Assembly: GCA_963705495.1 (NCBI GenBank)
Contig: CAVPJQ010000003.1
Span: 269,990 to 333,989, forward strand
DNA from: DATBVX01 sp963705495
GTDB taxonomy: Bacteria; Pseudomonadota; Gammaproteobacteria; Steroidobacterales; Steroidobacteraceae
Reading direction: 5' to 3'
DNA length: 64,000 nt
Numbering within the stretch: the stretch's first letter is position 1; every line of letters begins with the position of its first letter. This document shows, in pieces, positions 27,974 to 36,396 of the stretch. The notes under the pieces are model-generated. The model made no database searches and was not told the origin of the DNA. It worked only from the letters and a program-made list of their open reading frames with translations. Position numbers and translations under genes: made by a program.

Positions 27974-28461
27974 TGGATTTCACCCGCCCGGCCACGTGGG
28001 ACGACGTCAAGGCGATCGCCCGATACATGGAGGAAGCCGGCGCTGAATATGCACTGGTCGGCGGATACGCGGTGGCCGCCCACGGTTTCAATCGCTTTAC
28101 CGAGGACGTTGACGTGCTGGTCAATCCGTCGTCGGAAAACGCGCGCCGCTGGATACTCGCGTTGGCCCGACTTCCGGACGGGGCGGCCAGGGAGCTGCTT
28201 GCGAAGCCTGAAGTATTCGATGCCGATCGGCGCTACGCCGTTAGGATCAACGACGAAATTACTGTCGATGTACTGCCGTCAGCGGGCGGGATCGGGTGGG
28301 CCGAACTTCAACTGCATATCACTACCTTGCAGATAGACGATCAACCAGTTCGTGTACTCGACCTTACCGGTCTGCTCAAGACCAAGCAGGGATCGCGCCC
28401 TAAGGACCAAATGGATGCCGCTGTGATATCCGCTGCCATCGATGCACTCGGTAAAAGATAA
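27973..28461 (+). CDS. Nucleotidyltransferase, AbiEii/MNT-like
   Basis: A 162-residue protein with the minimal nucleotidyltransferase signature VGGYAVAAHGFNRFTEDVDVLV (residues ~26-47): a Gly-Gly motif, the HG-x-x-R-x-T helix and the Asp-x-Asp metal ligands. A third acidic strand follows in EITVDVLPSAGG. The C-terminal part (VLDLTGLLKTKQGSRPKDQMD) is typical of AbiEii/MNT-type proteins that act with a small partner as toxin-antitoxin pairs, often by transferring nucleotides to tRNA or to the partner. The gene lies between ugd and manC, interrupting an otherwise sugar-only run. Activity in this organism is not known. Confidence 0.68.
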   Translation: MDFTRPATWDDVKAIARYMEEAGAEYALVGGYAVAAHGFNRFTEDVDVLVNPSSENARRWILALARLPDGAARELLAKPEVFDADRRYAVRINDEITVDVLPSAGGIGWAELQLHITTLQIDDQPVRVLDLTGLLKTKQGSRPKDQMDAAVISAAIDALGKR

Positions 28462-28477
28462 ATAGTAGAAGTCGAAC

Positions 28478-29902
28478 ATGCTCATTCCCGTAATACTCTC
28501 CGGCGGTTCGGGTACGCGCCTCTGGCCGTTGTCCCGCGAGCTGCATCCAAAACAGCTCCTGCCTCTTCTGTCCGAACGGACGATGCTCCAGGACACCGCG
28601 GAGCGGCTCAAGGGGCTCGACAACCTCGGCGCTCCGGTCGTGGTATGCAACGAGGCACATCGTTTCATGGTCGCCGAGCAGTTGCGCCGGCTCGGTGCCG
28701 CGCCGAGTTCGATCATTCTCGAGCCCGTGGGGCGCAATACGGCTCCCGCCGTCGCGGTGGCGGCGCTGGTCGCGCTCAAGGCCGATGGGAAGGCCGATCC
28801 GATTCTGCTGGTTCTTCCAGCGGATCACGTAATGGAGGATGTGCCGGCTTTCCATGCCGCGGTCCGCATTGCAGTGGCTCAGGCGACTGACGGAAAGCTC
28901 GTCACCTTCGGCGTCATCGCGCGCAGCCCCGAGACCGGCTATGGCTACATACGTCGGGCCGGAGGCAAGGGGCCGACGTACCCCGTGGCCCAGTTCGTGG
29001 AAAAGCCTGACTCGAGGCGCGCGCGGCAGTTCATCGAGTCGGGCGAGTACTTCTGGAACAGCGGCATGTTCGTCTTCAAGGCAAGCCGCTATCTCGAGGA
29101 ACTCAAGCGCCTTGCGCCGGACATCCTCGAAGTGTGCGAAAAGGCGGTGGCTGGCGCGCAGGTGGATCTGGAGTTCACGCGGCTCCCGGCGGCGGAGTTC
29201 GAGCGTTGCCGCAGCGAGTCGATCGACTACGCGGTGATGGAGAAGACGCGTGATGCCGTCGTGGTGCCGCTCGATGCCGGCTGGAGCGATGTCGGTTCCT
29301 GGGCGGCGCTTCACGAAGCATCGCGGACCGATGCTTCGGGCAATGTCACTCACGGAGATGTGATCGCCGAAGACACGCATGACTGTTTCTTGTACTCCGG
29401 CAGCCGCCTGGTAGCGACCGTCGGCCTCGGTGATCACGTGGTCGTGGAAACCAAGGACGCAGTGCTTGTCGCGCCCAAATCGCGCGTTCAGGACGTGAAG
29501 CGCCTCGTCAATCGATTGAAATCGCAGCAACGCGGTGAGGCGCTACTGCATCGTGAGGTTTTCAGGCCCTGGGGCAGCTACGACAGCCTCGATGCCGGGG
29601 AGCGCTTTCAGGTCAAGCGCCTCACGATCAATCCAGGTGCCTCTATATCGCTGCAACTGCATCATCGTCGCGCCGAACACTGGGTGGTGGTTGCCGGTAC
29701 GGCGCAGATCACGCGCGGTGAGGAGGTCTTTCTTCTTGAAGAGAACCAGTCGACCTACATTCCCATCGGAACCAAGCACCGCATCGAAAATCCGGGAACG
29801 GTTCCGGTGCACATCATCGAAGTGCAATCCGGAAGCTACCTCGGTGAGGATGACATCGTGCGCTTCGAGGATCGCTATGGCCGCGAGGGAACGAACAAAT
29901 AG
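28478..29902 (+). CDS. manC: Mannose-1-phosphate guanylyltransferase / mannose-6-phosphate isomerase
   Basis: An intact 474-residue bifunctional enzyme. The N-terminal nucleotidyltransferase has PVILSGGSGTRLWPLSRELH (the GTP-binding signature) and PKQLLPLL, then EPVGRNTAPAVAVAA and PVAQFVEKPD. The C-terminal cupin domain has FRPWGSYDSLD, QLHHRRAEHWVVVAGTA and YIPIGTKHRIENPG with the metal-binding His residues of type II phosphomannose isomerase. It makes GDP-mannose from fructose-6-phosphate-derived mannose phosphates together with ManB (31158-32508). It starts 16 bases after the nucleotidyltransferase gene. Confidence 0.93.
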   Translation: MLIPVILSGGSGTRLWPLSRELHPKQLLPLLSERTMLQDTAERLKGLDNLGAPVVVCNEAHRFMVAEQLRRLGAAPSSIILEPVGRNTAPAVAVAALVALKADGKADPILLVLPADHVMEDVPAFHAAVRIAVAQATDGKLVTFGVIARSPETGYGYIRRAGGKGPTYPVAQFVEKPDSRRARQFIESGEYFWNSGMFVFKASRYLEELKRLAPDILEVCEKAVAGAQVDLEFTRLPAAEFERCRSESIDYAVMEKTRDAVVVPLDAGWSDVGSWAALHEASRTDASGNVTHGDVIAEDTHDCFLYSGSRLVATVGLGDHVVVETKDAVLVAPKSRVQDVKRLVNRLKSQQRGEALLHREVFRPWGSYDSLDAGERFQVKRLTINPGASISLQLHHRRAEHWVVVAGTAQITRGEEVFLLEENQSTYIPIGTKHRIENPGTVPVHIIEVQSGSYLGEDDIVRFEDRYGREGTNK

Positions 29903-29950
29903 ACCTGATGCCGTACAACTGGCACTTCGGGATGTGCAGGAGATGACGCC

Positions 29951-31147
29951 ATGAACGCCGCTGTCCGACCCGCCGCGATGAAGGTTCCGCTGCTTGATCT
30001 CAAACCGCAGTATCAGGCGTTGAAATCGGAAATCGACGCCGCGATCGCGCGCGTGTGCGCGAGCCAGATGTTCATCCTGGGGCCGGCGGTGACCGAGCTC
30101 GAGCGGCGAGTGGCCGAGTACAGTCAGGCGAAGTTTGCGATTGGCCTCTCCTCGGGCACGGACGCATTGCTGATCGCACTCATGGCCCTGGATATCGGCC
30201 GGGGCGATGAAGTGATCACGAGCCCGTACACTTTCTTCGCGACCGGCGGGACCATTGCACGCGTCGGCGCGCGACCCGTCTACGTCGACATTGAGCCCGG
30301 TACATTCAACATCTCGCCGGCGGCCGTCGAGACGTTTCTCAGCCGCGAGTGTGAGAAGCGTGAGGGCCGGCTCGTCAATCGGCGCACCGGCGGCCGCGTG
30401 CGGGCGCTGATGCCAGTGCATCTGTACGGTCAGTCGGCCGACATGGACCCTCTGATGGAACTCGCGACGCGCTTCAACCTGCGGGTCATCGAGGATGCAG
30501 CCCAGGCGATCGGGTCGGAGTACCCCAAGGGGCGCCGCGTGGGCGCGATTGGCGCGATCGGTTGTCTCTCGTTCTTTCCTACCAAGAATCTCGGCGCGTT
30601 TGGCGATGCCGGCATGTGCGTGACCAACGATCGCGGAGCTTGCCCATCGACTCAAGATCCTGCGCGTGCATGGCGGTGAGCCCAAGTACTACCACGCGCT
30701 CATCGGCGGAAACTTTCGGATCGATGAGATCCAGGCGGCCGTGCTCAACGTGAAGCTGACGCATCTCGACGACTGGTCGCGTGCACGGCAGGAGAACGCG
30801 CCTTCTATGATTCCGCATTCAAGGCAGCGGGCGAATCGAGAATCGGTCTGCCGGTGGCGCGTGCCGGTTATCGGCACATCTACAACCAGTACGTGATCCG
30901 GGTGCCAAAGCGCGATGAGGTGCGAAAGTATCTCTCGGAGTGCGGCGTGGGCACGGAGATCTACTACCCGGTGCCGCTGCATCTGCAGGAATGCTTCGCC
31001 TATCTCGGCTACCGGGCCGGTGACATGCCGGAGTCCGAACGAGCAGCGCACGAAACGATCGCGCTGCCGATCTACCCCGAGCTGAGCCGCGAGCAGCTTG
31101 CACACGTGGTCAATTGCGTCGTGAGCGGCGTGCGTTCCAGTTCCTGA
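29951..31147 (+). CDS. DegT/DnrJ/EryC1/StrS sugar aminotransferase (two frameshifts)
   Basis: Joined, about 398 residues, usual for the family. It has LLDLKPQYQALKSEID, FILGPAVTELERRVAEY, IGLSSGTDALLIALMALDIG, VIEDAAQAIGSEY and SFFPTKNLGAFGDAGM with the PLP-binding lysine. The frame breaks near 30637 (one extra G in the Arg-Glu codons) and near 30803 (one missing G); the C-terminus IYYPVPLHLQECFAYLGY then returns to the first frame and ends at 31147. It uses PLP and glutamate to aminate a keto-sugar nucleotide. It lies between manC and manB, so the substrate could be a GDP- or UDP-linked keto sugar. It is distinct from the CBS-fused aminotransferase at 21161. Confidence 0.83.
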
Positions 31148-31157
31148 AGGCATCGAA

Positions 31158-32508
31158 ATGAAGATCACGTCGTTCAAAGCCTACGATGTCCGCGGTCGCC
31201 TGCCGGATGAGCTCAATGAGGACATCGCCTATCGCATCGGCCGGGGATTTGCCGAGTTCGTGAAACCCAGGAAAGTTGCGGTGGGGCGCGACATCCGCCT
31301 GTCGAGCGCGCAACTGCGCGATGCGCTGGTCAAAGGCCTCACCGATTCGGGTGTCGATGTGTTCGACATCGGCCTCGTGCGGCACGGAGGGTGTTTATTT
31401 CGCCACCTTCCATGAGTCCCTCGACGGCGGAATCATGGTCACCGCGAGCCACAATCCGCCGGACTACAACGGCATGAAGATGGTGCGCGAGCGCGCTAAG
31501 CCGATCAGCTCGGACACGGGGCTCGAGGATATTCGCGTCATCGCCGAACGAGGCGAGTTCGTCTCCGCCGGCGCGCGCCGGGCCGGCGGCAGGACCTCGA
31601 TACCAGCAAGAGCTATCTCGAGCACCTGCTGAGCTACGTCGAGCGCAGCAAGCTGAAGCCACTCAAGATCGTGGTGAATGCGGGCAACGGCGGGGCCGGG
31701 CTCGTCATCGACCAGATCGAGAAGCATCTGCCGTTCGAGTTCATCAAGCTGCTTCAATCAGCCGGACGGCCATTTCCCGAACGGTGTGCCGAATCCGATG
31801 CTGGAAGAGAACCGAGCGCCGACGATCGAGGCGATCCGCAAGCACAAGGCGGATCTCGGCCTCGCCTGGGACGGTGACTTCGACCGCTGCTTCTTTTTCG
31901 ACGAGGGCGGCCGGTTCATCGAGGGCTATTACATCGTCGGGTTGCTGGCCTCAGCGTTCCTCAAGCGCTATCCGGGCGCGAAGATCGTTCACGACCCGCG
32001 CCTGACCTGGAACACCGTGGACATGGTGAAGTCGCTCGGCGGGATTCCGGTGCTGTGCAAGTCCGGTCACGCCTTCATCAAGGAGAAGATGCGGACCGAG
32101 GATGCGGTCTACGGCGGCGAGATGAGCGCCCATCACTACTTTCGCGATTTCTCCTACGCGGACAGCGGCATGATCCCGTGGCTGCTGGTGACGCAGATCG
32201 TCTGCGAGTCGGGCAAGTCGCTCTCAGCGCTCGTGGACGAGCGGATCAAGCTGTTTCCCGCGAGCGGTGAAATCAATCGCAAGCTCCCCGATGGGAAAGC
32301 GGCGATCCAGCGCATCGAGAAGCTCTACAAGCCCACGGCGCAGAGCGTCGACTACACCGATGGCCTGTCGATGGAATTCGATCGCTGGCGCTTCAATCTG
32401 CGGACTTCGAACACCGAGCCGCTGGTGCGGCTCAATGTCGAGTCGCGCGGCGACGAGGGCCTGATGAAGGCGAAGACCGACGAACTGCTGCAGGCGCTCG
32501 CAGGCTGA
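31158..32508 (+). CDS. manB: Phosphomannomutase/phosphoglucomutase (three frameshifts)
   Basis: Joined, about 450 residues, matching ManB/CpsG. Conserved blocks: FKAYDVRGRLPDELNEDIAY, VAVGRDIRLSS, the phosphoserine loop VTASHNPPDYNGMKMV, the metal loop LAWDGDFDRCFFFDEGG, GGEMSAHHYFRDFSYADSG, and the phosphate-binding loop LRTSNTEPLVRLNVE. Frames change near 31383 (an extra C before the GTEGVYFATFH block), near 31590 and near 31757. Such a conserved metabolic enzyme is unlikely to be broken three times and still keep every motif, which argues for sequence errors. It interconverts mannose-6- and mannose-1-phosphate for ManC. Confidence 0.88.
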
Positions 32509-32545
32509 GGACTCAAAGTGTACGCCTGCTCACTGGAGGGGTGCC

Positions 32546-33022
32546 GTGTACCTGATCTGGAAGATATTGCATGTCATCGGCGTCGTGCTGTTCCTCGGCA
32601 ACATCATCACGGGCGTGTTCTGGGCGTATCACGCGGGCAGGGCGCGCGATCCAAAGGTCATCGCGCATGCTTTCGAGGGAATCACGCAAAGCGATCGCTG
32701 GTTCACGATGCCGGGCGTCACACTGCTGACGATCGCGGGTGTCGCTGGCGCGATCAGCGGCGGCTTCCCGATTCTCAGCACCGGGTGGATTTTCTGGGGC
32801 CTCGTGTTGCTGATCATCTCAGGACTCTCATTCATGTTCTGGGTCGGCCCGCTGCAGCGGAAGATCGCGGCGCTAGCCCGTACCGGCGGCGCGGGCCAGT
32901 TCGACTGGCCGCGCTATGAGTCGCTGCATCGAAGCTGGACGATCTGGGGCTCGGTCGCGACGCTGGCGCCGCTCATCGCTCTGGTGCTGATGATTCTCAA
33001 GCCGGCTTTGCCCGGCCTCTAA
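32546..33022 (+). CDS. DUF2269-type four-helix membrane protein
   Basis: A 158-residue membrane protein from GTG 32546, with GGAGGGG a few bases upstream. Four hydrophobic segments are visible (about 6-26, 55-75, 80-100 and 132-153). The opening IWKILHVIGVVLFLGNIITG and the central TMPGVTLLTIAGVAGAI match the DUF2269 pattern. Family function is unknown to me. It is followed directly by the GH16 gene (stop TAA at 33020-33022, ATG at 33023), so the two are likely co-expressed. Confidence 0.75.
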   Translation: MYLIWKILHVIGVVLFLGNIITGVFWAYHAGRARDPKVIAHAFEGITQSDRWFTMPGVTLLTIAGVAGAISGGFPILSTGWIFWGLVLLIISGLSFMFWVGPLQRKIAALARTGGAGQFDWPRYESLHRSWTIWGSVATLAPLIALVLMILKPALPGL

Positions 33023-34048
33023 ATGAGTAGATCCGCACCGCGCTCACGCGCTGCGCGGGTGGGCCTGATAACTACGCTCTGTCTGGGGTTGAGTCTCGTC
33101 GCCGTGTTGCTGGCGATCGCCGGCTGTGAAGCGACTATCAGCATGAGCGAGCACACCATGAACTCCGGCTCTGAAACGAAGGCCGCTCCGCGCCGCGATC
33201 CGCCGCCGACTCTCGTGCCCGTGTTGTTCGATGATTTTGACTACCGCTCGCCGCGCGAATTCGAGCACAACGGCTGGATTCTGCGCAGTGAACCGGGTTG
33301 GCCGGGAATCAGCGGCGCGCTTTGGAATGGCAACGTGACGCTGGGTGTGGCGGACCCGGAGCGCGCCGGCAACTTCCTGGTGCGCATGACGGCTACGACC
33401 GATGACACGACGACACGCCAGGCGCAGTTCTGCCATCAGCGCAAGTATTACGAGGGCACCTACGCGGCCCGTGTCCGGTTTCACGACGCGCCCGCGGCGG
33501 GCCCCGATGGCGACCAGGTGGTCGAAACCTTCTACATGATCAGCCCGCTCAAGGCGCCGCTCGATCCTGACTACAGCGAGCTCGATTTCGAGTACCTGCC
33601 GAATGGCGGTTGGGGCGGCGGCGAGCTCACACTTTACGTGACGACCTGGGAAACGTTCCGCCCGGAGCCCGAATGGTTGCAGGTGAATACCAGTCAGGCG
33701 GTGCAGGGGAGTCGTGAAGGCTGGCACACGTTGGTGCTGCAGGTGGGCGCGCGAACGGTGAAGTACTACATCGATGGCGAACTGCTCGCGACGCACGGCG
33801 AGCCGTACTATCCCGAAGAGCCGATGTCGATCAACTTCAACCTGTGGTTCATCAAGGACGGGTTCGTGCGCAGCGGCGAGTCGCGCCACTACGTGGAAGA
33901 CATCGACTGGGTGTTTCACGAGAAAGACGCGACACTGGCGCCGCACCGCGTGGAAGAACTCGTTGGCGAGTTGCGCCAAGCGGGCGTGAAGTTCCGCGAC
34001 ACTGTGCCGGCGTTGAATCCGCCGCTCAGCTCACCCTGCAATTTCTGA
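33023..34048 (+). CDS. Glycoside hydrolase family 16-like lipoprotein
   Basis: A 341-residue secreted protein. The N-terminal hydrophobic stretch ends in AIAGC, a lipobox, so it is probably anchored in the outer membrane. The jelly-roll domain carries SELDFEYLP with E186, D188 and E190 in the GH16 E-x-D-x-E arrangement. Supporting segments are YYEGTYAARVRF and WHTLVLQVGARTVKYYIDGELL, and MSINFNLWF near the C-terminus. GH16 enzymes cut or transglycosylate beta-linked polysaccharides; near sugar-nucleotide genes it could trim the exported polymer, but a dietary glucan role is equally possible. It lies convergent to the minus-strand Asp-box lipoprotein gene. Confidence 0.8.
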   Translation: MSRSAPRSRAARVGLITTLCLGLSLVAVLLAIAGCEATISMSEHTMNSGSETKAAPRRDPPPTLVPVLFDDFDYRSPREFEHNGWILRSEPGWPGISGALWNGNVTLGVADPERAGNFLVRMTATTDDTTTRQAQFCHQRKYYEGTYAARVRFHDAPAAGPDGDQVVETFYMISPLKAPLDPDYSELDFEYLPNGGWGGGELTLYVTTWETFRPEPEWLQVNTSQAVQGSREGWHTLVLQVGARTVKYYIDGELLATHGEPYYPEEPMSINFNLWFIKDGFVRSGESRHYVEDIDWVFHEKDATLAPHRVEELVGELRQAGVKFRDTVPALNPPLSSPCNF

Positions 34049-34064
34049 GCGCGGGCCGGAGCAG

Positions 34065-35669
34065 TCAGTGACGGGTCCGATCGGGCACCTGCCGCTGCAG
34101 TCGCCGCAAGATTCGATCCTGCACCCGTTGTCGCCACTCGGACGTGAAGCGTGCGGGCGCTGCGATCTCCGCGGTCACGGCTTGTTCCGCCTGGGCGACC
34201 GACGGCATGGTGCTGAAGCCCATGAATACGTCAGTTCGGTTGCCAATGGCGCCGGTAGTCGTCTGGACGAAGAACGGGAGGAAATTGTTTCCCGTGCTGG
34301 TGAGTGCCTGGTAGTCACCGAGAAAGAGTCCGCCGGCATCCGGTGCGCGGTTCAGATCGAACGGCCCGCTGAGATGCGATTCCCTAAAGGTGAGGGCGTC
34401 GGTGGAGGTGGCGATCCAGTAGTCGGTCGGAAGCGTCGCCGGGTCTGCCGTGTTATTGCGAAAGTCGTAGTAGGTGACACCGATGACTCCATCGGCTCTC
34501 ACGTGCACCGTCGGGGTGAATGCGGGGGTCGTCGTGATGGAATTGACGCGCACCGGCGTGCTCCAAGTGACTCCCCCGTCCAATGAGCGAGACAGTGCGA
34601 TCGCATCGCGCTGCCCGCCGGAGAATCGCGCATCCTGCCACGCCACATACACGACGCCGCTGCTGTCGACCGCCAATGCCGGCACATCGGAGCCGTCGCG
34701 AACCGGCGCGTCCGTGTCGGGATCCGAGGCACCGATCGCCATGAGCTCCGCTACTGTTGTCGGCGCGCTCCACGTGTCTCCATGGTCCGCCGATCGGATC
34801 ACTCGAATCGACGACGAAGCACGGCCGGCCACGATGTCGATCTGCGTAAAGACATTGACGAGCAATCCTCCGGGAAGCACCCCGACTTGGTTACCGATCG
34901 TCTGGTTGGCGGGTCCAGGATCGTAAATGCTGCGCGCTTGCCAGGAGGCGCCGCCGTCGATGGTGCGGCTGAGCCACGTCGGTCCCGCCTGCGTGATGGT
35001 CAGTCGATCCCATACCGCGTAAACGAAACGCGCGTCGGCGCCGTCCGCGGTGATGGAGCCCTTGTCATTGAAGAACTGATCATCATCGCGGATCAGCGTG
35101 ATCGGTGGTGCCCACGTGACGCCGCCGTCAGCCGAGCGTGACACGAGCATCGCACTCGTTGAGCCGGGCGCGAGCGTCCCGCCGCTGAAAGAGAGCGCCA
35201 TCGCATACGCTATGCCGCCAGGGGACACCGTGACCCACGGATCGGTGCTCCGTTCGAAATCGCCGCCATTGGCGGCGTCACCGCCCGTGCAGTGCGAGAA
35301 GGGTACGGCCGAGATGGTCCAGTTCTGTCCGCCATCGAAGGAAGTCCCCACCAGGAGTCCCTGTGCCCCGCCGTTGGACCAGCGATCCTGTTGCCAGGCG
35401 CCAATGAGATTGGCCGGGCTGGTCGGGTTGATCGCCACACTGGGCTCGACTTCGGCATCGACATAGAGCGTGCCTGTCTGCGGCGAGCCATTGCAGCCGG
35501 CCGTCATGGTCGAGGCGGGCGAGACGCGCACCAGCGGTATGGACGTGAACGGTGGTGGACCCGGAGGCACGGGTGCACCGCTGCTGCCATGGCCACCTCC
35601 GCCGCACGAAACCAGCAAGACCGGTGCGACCGCTGTCAACAACAGCTGCCGAATGAGATCGTTGCCCAT
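34065..35669 (-). CDS. Secreted Asp-box (BNR/sialidase-like) lipoprotein
   Basis: On the minus strand, 534 residues from ATG 35669; a longer frame to 35756 lacks a better start. The signal peptide ends in VLLVSC followed by a Gly/Ser/Pro linker, suggesting a lipoprotein. At least five Asp-box motifs (S-x-D-x-G-x-x-W) are visible: SFDGGQNW, SADGGVTW, TIDGGASW, SADHGDTW and SLDGGVTW, pointing to a beta-propeller of the sialidase/BNR superfamily. The sialidase Arg triad and catalytic Tyr/Glu cannot be identified with confidence, so enzymatic activity is unproven. It faces the GH16 gene, 16 bases away. Confidence 0.75.
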   Translation of the reverse strand: MGNDLIRQLLLTAVAPVLLVSCGGGGHGSSGAPVPPGPPPFTSIPLVRVSPASTMTAGCNGSPQTGTLYVDAEVEPSVAINPTSPANLIGAWQQDRWSNGGAQGLLVGTSFDGGQNWTISAVPFSHCTGGDAANGGDFERSTDPWVTVSPGGIAYAMALSFSGGTLAPGSTSAMLVSRSADGGVTWAPPITLIRDDDQFFNDKGSITADGADARFVYAVWDRLTITQAGPTWLSRTIDGGASWQARSIYDPGPANQTIGNQVGVLPGGLLVNVFTQIDIVAGRASSSIRVIRSADHGDTWSAPTTVAELMAIGASDPDTDAPVRDGSDVPALAVDSSGVVYVAWQDARFSGGQRDAIALSRSLDGGVTWSTPVRVNSITTTPAFTPTVHVRADGVIGVTYYDFRNNTADPATLPTDYWIATSTDALTFRESHLSGPFDLNRAPDAGGLFLGDYQALTSTGNNFLPFFVQTTTGAIGNRTDVFMGFSTMPSVAQAEQAVTAEIAAPARFTSEWRQRVQDRILRRLQRQVPDRTRH

Positions 35670-35803
35670 GACTGTTCCGCGCCGGTGCTCCGGCCGGTTG
35701 CGAACGCCGGCCCCCCGCATGATCCTGCATTCATGGCAGCACGACGAGGGGCTCATGGCTTCTAACCCACGACCGGCGCGGTTAAACTACGCGCCCCCAA
35801 AAA

Positions 35804-35878
35804 GGGCGGTTAGCTCAGCGGTAGAGCACTGCTTTCACACGGCAGGGGTCGCTGGTTCGATCCCAGCACCGCCCACCA
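35804..35878 (+). tRNA. tRNA-Val (CAC anticodon)
   Basis: A 75-base cloverleaf: acceptor GGGCGGT pairs with ACCGCCC, the D arm is GCTC...GAGC, the anticodon arm CTGCT-TTCACAC-GGCAG puts CAC at positions 34-36, and the T arm GCTGG-TTCGATC-CCAGC is perfect. Discriminator A and CCA are encoded. A weak promoter candidate lies upstream (TAAACT at 35783-35788, with a poor -35 at 17 bases). Confidence 0.96.
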
Positions 35879-36278
35879 ATAGAACGCGGACCCTGCATGA
35901 ATGGCTGTAGGCGTACAGACGCTGCATCAGTCCGTCGGTGCGCACAGCCATGCGCACTGACTCCTTGGAGATCCACCCGCGACGCCAATCGCCAGCGGCG
36001 GCTCGATATCCGATCTGCACCCAGATTTGGGTTGTCATGCCGAAATCCAGCGCCCGCTCCTGGCACACGAAGATCGGCATGCCCGGAGACAGCCGTTCGA
36101 TCTGCACGCCCTGCCACCCGGTGCCGGGCGTGAAGCGCGGCGGGCCTGCGTACACCTCCGCCGTCGATGAAGTGATTGCGCGGGCGTTGCATTCCTGTGC
36201 ATGCGCGCCTGGGGATGCGAGCAAAGCTGCCGCACCGAGCAGTGCCATTGCCAGGCCGGCTCTGAAGAGCGATCCCAT
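35835..36278 (-). CDS. Secreted SH3-like small protein (3' end overlaps tRNA-Val antisense)
   Basis: On the minus strand, 147 residues from ATG 36278 with a clear signal peptide (LFRAGLAMALLGAAALLASPGAHA-QE). The mature part has two cysteines and the segment TQIWVQIGYRAAAGDWRRGWIS, resembling a bacterial SH3-like fold. The last ~15 residues (GGAGIEPATPAV) are the antisense of the tRNA-Val gene, a tail often seen as an annotation artefact. Either the protein truly reads into the tRNA or a stop has been lost; the N-terminal three quarters look real. Function unknown. Confidence 0.58.
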   Translation of the reverse strand: MGSLFRAGLAMALLGAAALLASPGAHAQECNARAITSSTAEVYAGPPRFTPGTGWQGVQIERLSPGMPIFVCQERALDFGMTTQIWVQIGYRAAAGDWRRGWISKESVRMAVRTDGLMQRLYAYSHSCRVRVLLVGGAGIEPATPAV

Positions 36279-36396
36279 TCTGCCTACCTCTTGCGCCCGG
36301 CATCGGGCGCCACGACTGAATCTGTCGCGAGGCCCGCGCCTATCGCACGCGCGCACGGTATGGCGGCGTCGAATGACCCCGACCGGAATCGACACC

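Noticed and set aside
28400..29530. A 376-codon minus-strand frame across manC
   Set aside because: Antisense shadow of a clear ManC with intact motifs; no signal, domain or plausible context.
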